Positions 17,092-25,279 of a stretch of DNA of 62,252 bases are shown piece by piece. Within the stretch, counting starts at the first letter, position 1; each line of letters begins with the position of its first letter. The notes under the pieces were generated by a model. That model was not told the origin of the DNA. It made no database searches and was given only the letters and a program-made list of their open reading frames with translations. The stretch is from Gemella haemolysans (lineage in GTDB: Bacteria; Bacillota; Bacilli; Staphylococcales; Gemellaceae). The stretch is from positions 1 to 62,252 of the forward strand of contig NZ_CABFLN010000077.1 of NCBI RefSeq assembly GCF_901873445.1, written 5' to 3'. A program made the position numbers and the translations under genes.

Positions 17092-18249
17092 TTATTTGTT
17101 GTAATGATTCAATATTCCTAGGTAATATTTAATCCCTACTTTTAATATTTTTTCATCAAAGTTGAAAGTTGGTGTGTGTAATCCTGAAACATAGTTTTTC
17201 TCTTCATTTCTTAAACCTAAAAAACTATAATTTATAGGAGACAATCTACTAAAGAATGAGAAATCTTCTCCGTATAGATAAGCTTCTTCTAACTCAATAT
17301 AATCAATGTTTTCTTTTTCTATAACTTCTTTAATTACTTTATAAGGAACTTCATCATTAATTACCGCTGGATAACCTTCAGCAAAGTCAACACGAATACT
17401 TGCTCCAGTAAGATGTTCAAGTCCTACACGCGTATTTTCAATTGCAGCTTTTATCGTAGCCAGATCTTCCATGCTGTATGTTCTAATAGTTCCTTCTAGG
17501 TAGGCATTCTCCGCAACAACATTCATAGCATCTCCGCCGTACATTTTACCGATATGGATAATATTAGTATTACGCGCTTTTGTATATAATGCATTAAGTT
17601 TTAACATCTCTTGGAAGAACATTGTAGCCACATTAAGAGCATCGATTCCAGTATTTTTCAAACCAACGTGAGCTGCACGTCCTTTAATATAGATTCTATA
17701 TTCATTAGCACTAGCCATAATTTCTTTTGGTTTAGAAATTATATGACCTTCTGGATAATCTGGATTCATATGCAGGGCATAACTTGCTAAAATGTTATAC
17801 GGTGAAAAATCAAAATCATTAATTAATAAATTACCACCACCGAAAGTTTCTTCAGCTGGTTGAAATACGAAAATACTATTCACCTTCGTATCATTATTTT
17901 TGTAATAATCTACCGCTTCTATAACACTACCTAAAAGCATAGTAGTATGTCCATCATGTCCACAAGCATGCATCACACCCTCATTATTTGATTTAAAATC
18001 AACATCATTTTCCTCCGAGATAGGTAACGCATCAATATCTGCTCTGAATAAAATCGTATCTTTAGTTTCTACGCTTGCTTTACAGATTACCACCAACCCT
18101 GTCTCAAGAGTTTCTTGATATTCTATACCATATTCTTTTAAGACACTAGCGATAAATTCTTTAGTTTTATGCTCTTCCAAAGATAGCTCTGGATTTTGGT
18201 GTAGGTGTCTACGCCATGATGTTAAATTCTCTTCAGTAATTACTTTCAT
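17092..18249 (-). CDS. M20-family N-acetyldiaminopimelate deacetylase
   Basis: 385-aa amidohydrolase of the M20D (HipO/IlvA-deacetylase) type. Visible metal motifs: MHACGHDGHTTMLLG, QPAEE and HMNPDYPEGH; HTPTFNFDE is near the C-terminus. In the acetyl branch of DAP synthesis it removes the acetyl group from N-acetyl-LL-DAP. Its place next to dapH supports this role over generic hippurate hydrolase. Confidence 0.87.
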   Translation of the reverse strand: MKVITEENLTSWRRHLHQNPELSLEEHKTKEFIASVLKEYGIEYQETLETGLVVICKASVETKDTILFRADIDALPISEENDVDFKSNNEGVMHACGHDGHTTMLLGSVIEAVDYYKNNDTKVNSIFVFQPAEETFGGGNLLINDFDFSPYNILASYALHMNPDYPEGHIISKPKEIMASANEYRIYIKGRAAHVGLKNTGIDALNVATMFFQEMLKLNALYTKARNTNIIHIGKMYGGDAMNVVAENAYLEGTIRTYSMEDLATIKAAIENTRVGLEHLTGASIRVDFAEGYPAVINDEVPYKVIKEVIEKENIDYIELEEAYLYGEDFSFFSRLSPINYSFLGLRNEEKNYVSGLHTPTFNFDEKILKVGIKYYLGILNHYNK

Positions 18250-18266
18250 CTTCTCTTCCTACTTTA

Positions 18267-18968
18267 TTATAAGTTTCTTAATTCTGCGATAATATCTACT
18301 TTTTCTTCTGCAACTTCACTACGTGTTTTGATTACTCGTGCTGGAACACCCGCTACTACATCTCCACTAGCTACATCTTTCGTTACTACACTTCCAGCTG
18401 CAACAACAGCGTTGTCTCCAATTTGTACACCTTCTAAGATAACAGCATTAGCTCCGATAAGAACATTGTTACCTACACGTACTGGTGTAGCATTAGCTGG
18501 TTCAATAACACCCGACAACACAGATCCAGCACCAACGTGAGAGTTTTCTCCAACTTCTGCACGTCCACCTAAAATAGCATTCATATCGATCATAGTGTTT
18601 TTACCAATTTTAGCACCGATATTAATAACAGCACCCATCATAATAACCGCATTATCTCCGATACTAACGTGTTCACGAATCGAACACCCTGGTTCGATAC
18701 GAGCGTTAAACTGAGTTAAATCGATCATAGGCACACCACTATTACGACGATCATTTTCCACACGGTGATTTACTACCACAGCTTTGTTAGCTTCGTAAAA
18801 TTCCACCCAATCAGCAAAATCCGCAAAAATAACTCTTGAGTTTCCTTCACCATAAACTTCTAAAGTTTCTGGAAATTCTACATCAGCGTTAAAATTAACA
18901 TAAACTTTAACCGGTGTTTTCTTTTTAGATGTTGCTATAAATTTAATAATCTCTTCTGTTGATTTCAT
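18267..18968 (-). CDS. dapH: DapH, tetrahydrodipicolinate N-acetyltransferase
   Basis: 233 aa. The C-terminal two thirds is a left-handed beta-helix of hexapeptide repeats ([20 protein letters not shown] and later [13 protein letters not shown]); the N-terminal domain is that of DapH. It acetylates tetrahydrodipicolinate with acetyl-CoA in DAP/lysine synthesis. It is 18 bp upstream of the deacetylase gene and has its own likely promoter. Confidence 0.93.
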   Translation of the reverse strand: MKSTEEIIKFIATSKKKTPVKVYVNFNADVEFPETLEVYGEGNSRVIFADFADWVEFYEANKAVVVNHRVENDRRNSGVPMIDLTQFNARIEPGCSIREHVSIGDNAVIMMGAVINIGAKIGKNTMIDMNAILGGRAEVGENSHVGAGSVLSGVIEPANATPVRVGNNVLIGANAVILEGVQIGDNAVVAAGSVVTKDVASGDVVAGVPARVIKTRSEVAEEKVDIIAELRNL

Positions 18969-19001
18969 TTCTTTCTCCTATTATCTATATGATTTTTTTC
19001 T

Positions 19002-19030
19002 ATTTTATATCTAATTTTTACATATGTCAA
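19002..19030 (-). promoter_or_regulatory. Internal promoter ahead of dapH
   Basis: TTGACA (19025-19030), 17-bp spacer, TAAAAT (19002-19007) on the minus strand. It would let dapH, the deacetylase and alr be expressed apart from the lysine riboswitch upstream. Confidence 0.65.
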
Positions 19031-19084
19031 ACTAACTTTATTATAATATTCTTTGTTTAAGTGTTATACTAGATTACTTTCTTC

Positions 19085-19160
19085 ATTTATCTAGATATAA
19101 ACCGCTTAGAGATGACTCTGTTATCACCTCTATAGACTCATTTGAGTCGCTTCTGACTTT
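19085..19160 (-). other. Paired inverted repeats in the dapB-dapH gap
   Basis: Two short palindromes lie back to back on the minus strand: GACTCAAATGAGTC, and AGAGGTGA / TCATCTCT with an 8-base loop. There is no U run, so these are not classic terminators. They could be mRNA processing or stability hairpins. Confidence 0.4.
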
Positions 19161-19161
19161 A

Positions 19162-19905
19162 TTATTCTATACCTAGTACATCTTTCATAGAATATAATCT
19201 AGGTTCATCAACACTGTCAAGCCACTGTGCAGCTGTAACAGATCCTTTGGCGAACATTTTTTTACTTAGAGCTGTATGTTTAATCTCAATTACTTCATCC
19301 TCTCCAGCAAAAATCACTTCATGTTCACCTACTATAGTTCCACCACGAACCGCGTGTATTCCAATCTCTTTTTCTTGGCGTTTCATATCTCCGTGACGAC
19401 CATAAACTCTATTATAATCTTCTACATCTTTAACCGCATCTACTAACATTTTTGCAGTTCCACTAGGTGCATCCACTTTTTTATTGTGGTGTTTTTCAAT
19501 AACTTCGATATCATATCCTAATAACAATTCACTAGCTTTTTTCACTAATTCTACCAAGACATTTACTCCTAAGCTGTAATTCCCAGCGTAAACTACTCCA
19601 ACATGAGTCGCTAGTTCATCGATTAATTCTAATTCTTCTGCAGTATGACCTGTTGTCGCTATTACAACCTTCGTTGTTGTACGTTTAGCGTACTCCACTA
19701 GTTCAGCAGTCCCAGCGTGATGAGAAAAATCAATAATCACATCAGCCACCTTTTCTAAAGGTTCATATGAAGTATAAGTAGGAAATTTCTCTTCTAATAA
19801 TTCACGACCTACACCTGCAACAATTTCTAAATCAGTACTGTCTTGAATATAGTTTTTTAGAACTTGTCCCATAGTTCCATTATAACCACTTAATAAAACT
19901 CTCAT
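19162..19905 (-). CDS. dapB: DapB, 4-hydroxy-tetrahydrodipicolinate reductase
   Basis: 247-aa NAD(P)H-dependent reductase. N-terminal GYNGTMGQVL is the nucleotide-binding loop; IEKHHNKKVDAPSGTA is the DapB signature with the active-site Lys. It is separated from dapA by only two bases. Confidence 0.95.
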   Translation of the reverse strand: MRVLLSGYNGTMGQVLKNYIQDSTDLEIVAGVGRELLEEKFPTYTSYEPLEKVADVIIDFSHHAGTAELVEYAKRTTTKVVIATTGHTAEELELIDELATHVGVVYAGNYSLGVNVLVELVKKASELLLGYDIEVIEKHHNKKVDAPSGTAKMLVDAVKDVEDYNRVYGRHGDMKRQEKEIGIHAVRGGTIVGEHEVIFAGEDEVIEIKHTALSKKMFAKGSVTAAQWLDSVDEPRLYSMKDVLGIE

Positions 19906-19907
19906 TT

Positions 19908-20798
19908 TTACTCTCCTTGTAATGAATTAAGTCTTGCAATCTCTTGCTCTAATTTTGTCGCTAATGTTGGTGCAACGTGTGTCATTGGTAGGCGGTAGTG
20001 ACAAGCTGATTTTCCAATTAATTCTACACATTTTTTAACTGGCATTGGGTTTGGTTCAGCAAATAACATGTGAATGAAGTCTAAATATTTAAGTTGAAGA
20101 GCGAAAGCTTTATCCACTTGTCTTTCTAAAGCATATTTACACATTAAGTGAGTTGCTTTTGGATAAATATTAGCTAAAACAGAGATTGTCCCTTTACCAC
20201 CTGCTAAAATAATAGGTACGTTAATGTCATCATTTCCTGAGTAAATATCAATTCTATCCCCTACTAAGTTTCTAACTGCTAAAGTATGAGCAATATCCCC
20301 TACAGCATCTTTGTACGCCACGATATTTTTGTGTTGAGATAAGTGTAAAATAGTCTCAGGCGCCATAACTTGCCCTGTTCTTCCTGGTACATTATATAGT
20401 ACGATTGGTAAATCAACACTATTAGCAATCGCTTCAAAGTGCTCGATTAAACCTTGTTGGCTAGTTTTGATGTAGTATGGAGTTACTACTAGTAATGCAT
20501 CAGGTCCTAATTTTTCAATTTCTTTACTTAATCTAATTGAGTGAGCTGTATCGTTAACTCCACTTCCTGCGATAACTGGCACACGCCCTGCTACTCTATC
20601 GATAGCAAATTTAATAACCACTACTTGCTCATCGTCAGGCATAGTTGAACTCTCACCAGTAGTTCCAGCCACGATAATCGCATCTGTTCCCTCACTAATT
20701 TGGAATTCGATTAACTCTCCAAATGTTTCATAATCTACACTTCCATCCTCGAAAAATGGTGTTACTATTGCTACTCCGCTTCCTGTATAAATTGTCAT
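19908..20798 (-). CDS. dapA: DapA, 4-hydroxy-tetrahydrodipicolinate synthase
   Basis: 296-aa aldolase-type TIM barrel that condenses pyruvate with aspartate semialdehyde. GTTGESSTM, YNVPGRTG and the Schiff-base Lys in VAYKDAVGD are all present. The ATG has AAGGAGAAT upstream. Confidence 0.96.
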   Translation of the reverse strand: MTIYTGSGVAIVTPFFEDGSVDYETFGELIEFQISEGTDAIIVAGTTGESSTMPDDEQVVVIKFAIDRVAGRVPVIAGSGVNDTAHSIRLSKEIEKLGPDALLVVTPYYIKTSQQGLIEHFEAIANSVDLPIVLYNVPGRTGQVMAPETILHLSQHKNIVAYKDAVGDIAHTLAVRNLVGDRIDIYSGNDDINVPIILAGGKGTISVLANIYPKATHLMCKYALERQVDKAFALQLKYLDFIHMLFAEPNPMPVKKCVELIGKSACHYRLPMTHVAPTLATKLEQEIARLNSLQGE

Positions 20799-20868
20799 AA
20801 TCTTATTCTCCTTGTATCTATGTTATTTTTGTATATTTTTAATAATATTTTTTATGTTATTCTTTGAA

Positions 20869-22161
20869 TTAAATATCTTGTCTAATTAAATCTTCTAAAG
20901 TCTCACCTTTTACTACTAGGCGACTAGTCCCATCTTTTACAAACACAACCGGCAATTTTGGTAATCTATTGTAATTACTACTCATACTGTAGTTATACGC
21001 TCCTGTAGATGATACTAACAGTAAGTCACCTTGCTCAGCTTTAGGTAATTTTGCATCCATTACTAACATGTCTCCAGACTCACAACACTTACCAGCAACA
21101 GTGTATGTTGTATCAGCTTCTTCATTCATCTTGTTAGCTAACATCGCCTCATATTTTGCTTTATACAATGCATAACGAGGATTATCTGCCATACCTCCAT
21201 CAACGAACACATATTCACGACCTGCGAAAGTTTTCTTAACTCCACCTACACTATATAATGTGCTACCTGCGTTACATGTTAAACTTCTACCTGGCTCGAT
21301 GACTACCTTAGTTAAATCTAAACCGAAATTATCACTTTCACGTTCCACTACTTCGATATACTCTCTTAAAAATTCAGCAAGTTCAAAAGGTCTATCTTCT
21401 TCAGTATAATAAACTCCGAACCCTCCACCTAGGTTAAGAACACTTATAGTTAAACCTAATTTTTCTTGAACTTTTTTCGTAAATTCCATAACCACTTTTA
21501 CTGCTTCGAAAAATGAAGTTTTCTCAAAAATTTGTGATCCGATGTGTGAATGGAATCCTACGAAGTTAAGATTGCTTTGATTATTAATATCTGCGATTAA
21601 ATCATAAATTGTTTCATCATATACTGAATAACCAAATTTTGAATCATCTTTTGCAGTTTTGATATATTCATGAGTATGCGCATCTATACCTGTATTAATT
21701 CTTAGAAGTACATCTACAGTATTCCCACTCTCTCTTACGATTTCATTAATCATTTCATATTCATAGTCATTATCTACAACGATAGTTCCTACTCCTACTT
21801 CAAGAGCATATTGTAGCTCCTCACGAGTTTTATTATTTCCGTGGAAATAAGCTCTCTTCATATTATATCCAGCTTTATATGCTGTGTGAATCTCACCAAG
21901 TGAAACCACATCTACACCTAAACCTTCTCTACTCGCAATTCTTAATACTTCTAAACAACTAAAAGCTTTCGATGCGTAAAGAACTTCTGTATTGAACTTC
22001 GAACTTTTAAAATTATTAATAAAAGTTCTACATTGGTTCACTAACATATTCTCATCATAAACATAAAGTGGTGTCCCGTATTGAGCCTTTAACTCACTCA
22101 CCCCAACACCTGAAATATTCAGTTCACCATTTTCTACCGTCATACCATCAAATAATCTCAT
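20869..22161 (-). CDS. lysA: LysA, diaminopimelate decarboxylase
   Basis: 430-aa fold-type III PLP enzyme for the last step of lysine synthesis. The PLP Lys is in LYASKAFSCLE; HSHIGSQI, LGGGFGVYY and EPGRSL follow, and CCESGDML contributes the catalytic Cys region. Start at 22161 because AAGGAGA sits upstream; the TTG five codons earlier overlaps that site. In staphylococci lysA is last in this operon; here it is first, directly under the lysine riboswitch. Confidence 0.95.
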   Translation of the reverse strand: MRLFDGMTVENGELNISGVGVSELKAQYGTPLYVYDENMLVNQCRTFINNFKSSKFNTEVLYASKAFSCLEVLRIASREGLGVDVVSLGEIHTAYKAGYNMKRAYFHGNNKTREELQYALEVGVGTIVVDNDYEYEMINEIVRESGNTVDVLLRINTGIDAHTHEYIKTAKDDSKFGYSVYDETIYDLIADINNQSNLNFVGFHSHIGSQIFEKTSFFEAVKVVMEFTKKVQEKLGLTISVLNLGGGFGVYYTEEDRPFELAEFLREYIEVVERESDNFGLDLTKVVIEPGRSLTCNAGSTLYSVGGVKKTFAGREYVFVDGGMADNPRYALYKAKYEAMLANKMNEEADTTYTVAGKCCESGDMLVMDAKLPKAEQGDLLLVSSTGAYNYSMSSNYNRLPKLPVVFVKDGTSRLVVKGETLEDLIRQDI

Positions 22162-22189
22162 TACTTTCTCCTTCAAATAAGTTATAAAA

Positions 22190-22388
22190 AATAGACTACA
22201 AGAACAAAAGGTTCTTGTAGTCTAGCTTATAATTCTATCCTATTCCTCTTGCCCTTATTATAAAAAGCTCACCATGAAGAAAATGGGCATTTTCTAATGA
22301 CAGTGCTATGCCTATTCGACATAACCCCAGTGAAATAAATCACTTCGGCGATGCTACCTTTTAAATTAGTCATCGCGGCCTCTTTTTA
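22190..22388 (-). promoter_or_regulatory. Lysine riboswitch (L-box) with terminator
   Basis: The minus-strand leader carries the L-box landmarks AGAGGCCGCGATGAC, GGTAGCATCGCCGAAG, CACTGGGGTTAT and GGTGAGC in order. It ends in a perfect terminator, TAGACTACAAGAAC / GTTCTTGTAGTCTA (22192-22205 and 22211-22224), then UUUUUU. Lysine binding should stop transcription before lysA-dapA-dapB. Confidence 0.94.
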
Positions 22389-22415
22389 TAATACTTATCT
22401 ATTTACGTTATTAAA

Positions 22416-22444
22416 ATAATATCACACACAAAAATTAATGTCAA
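22416..22444 (-). promoter_or_regulatory. Promoter of the lysA operon
   Basis: TTGACA (22439-22444), 17-bp spacer, TATTAT (22416-22421) on the minus strand. Confidence 0.87.
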
Positions 22445-22508
22445 GAGTTTTCAGAAAATTTTTATAATATTCTATTTTTAAACCATGTATATACACAATT
22501 AATAATAG

Positions 22509-22537
22509 TTGTAATTCCCCTTTAAAACATCTATAAT
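22509..22537 (+). promoter_or_regulatory. Promoter of the thioredoxin-like gene
   Basis: TTGTAA (22509-22514), 17-bp spacer, TATAAT (22532-22537). Confidence 0.7.
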
Positions 22538-22604
22538 ATACACATATTAAAAGAAGACTGCTTACTACACTACTTCTTATATAAAAAATAAAGGATTATA
22601 AAAT

Positions 22605-22928
22605 ATGATTGACTTCACAAAAAATGACGACTTAAATAAAATCATCAATGACAATGACATAGCGATTATTCAATACGGAGCAGCCACATGTATGCCATGT
22701 CACTCAATAAAAAACAGAATTACTACTTGGCAAGAAGATCACAAAGACATTGCAGTATACTACATTTCATTAGAAGAAAATATGGAAATTGCTGCTCAAC
22801 GAGGTATTCTTTCAGCACCAACTGTAGAAGTTTATATTGAAGGAAAACTATCTATTCAAAAAAGCGGATACTTCAGTCTAGATGAAATTCTAGAAAAAGT
22901 AAGTACTGTAAGTGAACAAATGAAATAA
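22605..22928 (+). CDS. Thioredoxin-like protein with CMPC active site
   Basis: 107-aa cytoplasmic thioredoxin fold. The redox motif is CMPC (in QYGAATCMPCHS) in place of the canonical WCGPC, and the cis-Pro region is LSAPTVEVY. It probably reduces or monitors specific thiols rather than serving as the main thioredoxin. Monocistronic, with its own promoter and terminator. Confidence 0.88.
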   Translation: MIDFTKNDDLNKIINDNDIAIIQYGAATCMPCHSIKNRITTWQEDHKDIAVYYISLEENMEIAAQRGILSAPTVEVYIEGKLSIQKSGYFSLDEILEKVSTVSEQMK

Positions 22929-22976
22929 AAAACAAGAGCGATTCAAAGTTATTATTTTTGAATCGCTCTTGTTTTT
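22927..22976. terminator. Bidirectional terminator after the thioredoxin-like gene
   Basis: Long stem AACAAGAGCGATTCAAA / TTTGAATCGCTCTTGTT with A and T runs on the two sides; shared with the convergent HEPN/nuclease gene. Confidence 0.9.
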
Positions 22977-22989
22977 AGTTATGGATTTA

Positions 22990-23877
22990 TTAGGCTAATA
23001 TATCAACAGGATCTCTTCCTAATAGTTGCTTAACTTGATTAATATCTATAATCCTAAATCCTTCAATATTTGACTCTAGCGCTCGTACAGCTTTCGTTAC
23101 CCTCGATGTATCGATAAGTAATATCTTTTCATAGTCAGGTACTTTTTCTTCTGCCCTCTTAAGAAATCTTATAACATGCTCAGGATGTAAATGTGTCTGA
23201 CCTTTATATGATTTTATTTCTACTACATATTTCTTACCATTCTTTTCAAGACATAAATCAAAATCACTACTTCTGTTTTTCGGTTCCGTAACTTTATAAC
23301 CAACATTTCTAAAAGCATATGCAAGCAATAATTCTTTACCTATTGGCGAAGTTAATTTCTCTAAGGCTGCAAGTAATGGTTTAGGTTTAATCTTAATAAC
23401 CGATTTCTTTAATCCTTCAGGATCTTTTGTTAATAGCTTTCTATTAAAACCAATAATATAATCTTCCACTATCGCAAAATGACCATGTGCTATACAATTT
23501 CTAATCGCTGTCAATAAAGCATTTATTTTTGAAAATGTAGTATACTTCGCAACTATTATTTTTTGACAATTAGAACAAATATTACTCTCGAAAAATCTCC
23601 ATTCATCATCGCTGATAACATCCTTTGAGCCTATCCACTTCACATCACGACTTTCATTCATTCCCATTCGACTCATTACATAGGTAAATGAAAATTCATC
23701 GTAAATCTTATCAGAAATTAATTCATTTTTATCAGATTGATATGAATCAATATTCGGTGTATACCAAAGTAATTTTTTTATTACAGTATCCATTTCTTCT
23801 GAAAGCTTAATTGGTCTAGGGCTGTGGTGTATTTTATAATTTTTTTCACTTCTACTACTACAACATTTCTTAAACAT
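22990..23877 (-). CDS. Candidate HEPN plus PD-(D/E)XK nuclease-like protein
   Basis: 295 aa. The middle region contains AIRNCIAHGHF, an R-N-x3-H arrangement like the RX4-6H ribonuclease motif of HEPN domains. The C-terminal part (about 195-270) has SDFDLCLEKNGKKYVVEIKSY, the D...ExK core of Mrr-like PD-(D/E)XK nucleases, followed by HPEHVIRF. A CxxC (CSNC) sits near residue 97. Both domains are recognised by eye. A role in defence against foreign DNA or RNA is an inference. The neighbours (type I toxin locus, AlkD-like, GIY-YIG) make this an accessory patch. Confidence 0.6.
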   Translation of the reverse strand: MFKKCCSSRSEKNYKIHHSPRPIKLSEEMDTVIKKLLWYTPNIDSYQSDKNELISDKIYDEFSFTYVMSRMGMNESRDVKWIGSKDVISDDEWRFFESNICSNCQKIIVAKYTTFSKINALLTAIRNCIAHGHFAIVEDYIIGFNRKLLTKDPEGLKKSVIKIKPKPLLAALEKLTSPIGKELLLAYAFRNVGYKVTEPKNRSSDFDLCLEKNGKKYVVEIKSYKGQTHLHPEHVIRFLKRAEEKVPDYEKILLIDTSRVTKAVRALESNIEGFRIIDINQVKQLLGRDPVDILA

Positions 23878-24084
23878 ATCCTTCTCCTAATATGAAATCA
23901 ATTAATATCAACTTTATTATAGCATAGATCATGTACATAAAAAAAGACACCTATAGGTTATATACGTGTTTTTAAAAAGGAATACTAAATTTTCAAAATC
24001 CAGGAATTTTTAATTAGTTTTCATCTTTTATTTACATAATCTTAAAAATGTAATTTTAATTCTAAATATATTAAGAATATCTTT

Positions 24085-24112
24085 TCTGATAGGAGCTATA
24101 ATGATATAATTA
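24085..24112 (+). promoter_or_regulatory. Likely promoter of the type I toxin mRNA
   Basis: A TATAAT in GATATAATTAAAGTAGG lies about 7 bases before AGTAGGCTA, with a weak TTTTCT-like -35 about 17 bp upstream. A second TATAAT lies just before it. The predicted transcript starts at the 9-nt element that pairs with the 3' part of the mRNA. Confidence 0.5.
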
Positions 24113-24138
24113 AAGTAGGCTACTTGCCCGGAAGGGAG

Positions 24139-24167
24139 GTGTTTATATGGTTGATATATTCATCCAA
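24139..24167 (+). repeat. Direct repeat at the toxin start codon
   Basis: GTGTTTATATG followed after 4 bases by ATATATTCATCCAA. It overlaps the ribosome site, the ATG and the first seven codons, and is repeated nearly intact at 24372-24399 inside the antisense RNA gene. Confidence 0.8.
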
Positions 24168-24254
24168 ATCCTTGTTGGGCTATTTGTAGGAGTTATTCTC
24201 CTATTTATAGAATATTTTTATTTCCTAAATGATAAAAACAACAAGAAGAAGTAG
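24147..24254 (+). CDS. Fst/Ldr-like type I toxin peptide
   Basis: 35-aa peptide with a hydrophobic helix (FIQILVGLFVGVILLFIEY) and a polar, lysine-rich end (NDKNNKKK), the build of Fst-family membrane toxins. A strong GGGAGGTG ribosome site precedes the ATG. An antisense RNA gene converges from downstream and contains a copy of the start region (24372-24399), and the mRNA 5' AGTAGGCTA can pair with TAGCCTACT at 24303-24311. This is the layout of the par addiction locus of plasmid pAD1. Membrane damage by the peptide is inferred from family knowledge. Confidence 0.8.
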   Translation: MVDIFIQILVGLFVGVILLFIEYFYFLNDKNNKKK

Positions 24255-24334
24255 TCTTATTTAGGCACGACGTATGTGTATCACTTCATGTATGAATATA
24301 TATTAGCCTACTAAATTGAGTATGTTAATACATA

Positions 24335-24371
24335 TAAAAAAGCAACTGAAACACCACTTCAGTTGCTTTTC
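24335..24371. terminator. Bidirectional terminator of the toxin-antitoxin locus
   Basis: AGCAACTGAA / TTCAGTTGCT (24341-24350 and 24358-24367), with A6 on one side and T4 on the other; shared by the convergent toxin mRNA and antisense RNA, as in par. Confidence 0.85.
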
Positions 24372-24406
24372 GTGTTTATATGTGAATATATTCATCCAAT
24401 TCACTT
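24338..24406 (-). ncRNA. Antisense antitoxin RNA (RNA II-like)
   Basis: A minus-strand transcript of about 70 nt. Its promoter is TTGACA (24437-24442), 18-bp spacer, TAGAAT (24413-24418). It contains TTGGATGAATATAT and CATATAAACAC, complementary to the toxin mRNA around the start codon, and ends in the shared terminator (24341-24367). GTGAAT...ATTCAC can close a hairpin that shows TGGATGA in its loop. Confidence 0.75.
24372..24399 (+). repeat. Second copy of the toxin-locus direct repeat
   Basis: GTGTTTATATG, then ATATATTCATCCAA after 3 bases. It lies within the antisense RNA gene and supplies its pairing sequence. Confidence 0.8.
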
Positions 24407-24642
24407 ATCTACATTCTAACACATCCATTTTCTTCTTGTCAATTAATTTGAAGGATAGTATATAGTAAAATTATTACGCTATTTCCTAAATAAATTTCAG
24501 TTCAAATAAAAAACTGGAATTAAATCTGAAATTGGTTTTCAACTGAAGGCTACCTTGTATAATTAACCGAATTTGATAAAGAACAAAAATTTGTCCAAAT
24601 TTTGAGGCAATTACCAACTTTTTCTATATTATCTTATTTTAT

Positions 24643-25263
24643 TTACTCGACAACAAACCTACTCGCTAATTTGTAGACTTGTTTTATTTCTTTTGTTTCT
24701 AAATTCCAAGTTTTTAATTCTTCACTTATAAGTTCTGGAAATTTTCTACTTATATCTCTTAGTGCATTTCCTACTGATTTTCTTACATATTCACTAGCAT
24801 CTTCTTTTAATGGAGCTATTCTTTTTATTGCTTCTTGTGGATTTTCTTTAAAATATGGTCTACTAGTCCATATTCGTAATCCTTCTGTAACTGCCCTTCT
24901 AGTATTTGGATTATCAGAACTTAACCACTCATCAACTACAGGGATTGAATTTTCATAACCTTTATTTTTACAATATTCATCAAATGCTTTCGCAAGAACT
25001 TCTTGTACTCTCCAATTATCATCTTTAGATACTTCATCTCGCATAAAAGTTAGGATATCACTATCGCCTGATAAATATCCGAAAAGAAATACACCATACA
25101 TTCTAACTTGATATGCTTTTGACTCATAAGATAAGAAAGCTAACTTCTTAATATAAGCTCTATCATTATTTTTATAATCAGCTAATGCTCTATTTTCTTC
25201 TTTCTTAAATCCACTCTTTATTAGAGAAAATTCTTGCTCTAGGCTTTTAATATATTCGTTCAT
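24643..25263 (-). CDS. DNA alkylation repair protein (AlkC/AlkD family, HEAT-like)
   Basis: 206-aa all-helical HEAT-like protein. DNWRVQEVLAKAFD, NPNTRRAVTEGLRIW and SEYVRKSVGNALRDIS are repeats of the DNA alkylation repair glycosylase family, which removes alkylated purines. Slightly closer to AlkC than AlkD from the RRA-x-EG-x-R-x-W segment. Lies 16 bp downstream of the GIY-YIG gene and probably forms one unit with it. Confidence 0.85.
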   Translation of the reverse strand: MNEYIKSLEQEFSLIKSGFKKEENRALADYKNNDRAYIKKLAFLSYESKAYQVRMYGVFLFGYLSGDSDILTFMRDEVSKDDNWRVQEVLAKAFDEYCKNKGYENSIPVVDEWLSSDNPNTRRAVTEGLRIWTSRPYFKENPQEAIKRIAPLKEDASEYVRKSVGNALRDISRKFPELISEELKTWNLETKEIKQVYKLASRFVVE

Positions 25264-25279
25264 ACTTAGACATACCTCT

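Noticed and set aside
18328..18540. Plus-strand ORF opposite dapH
   Set aside because: A shadow of the regular hexapeptide repeats of dapH; no start signal.
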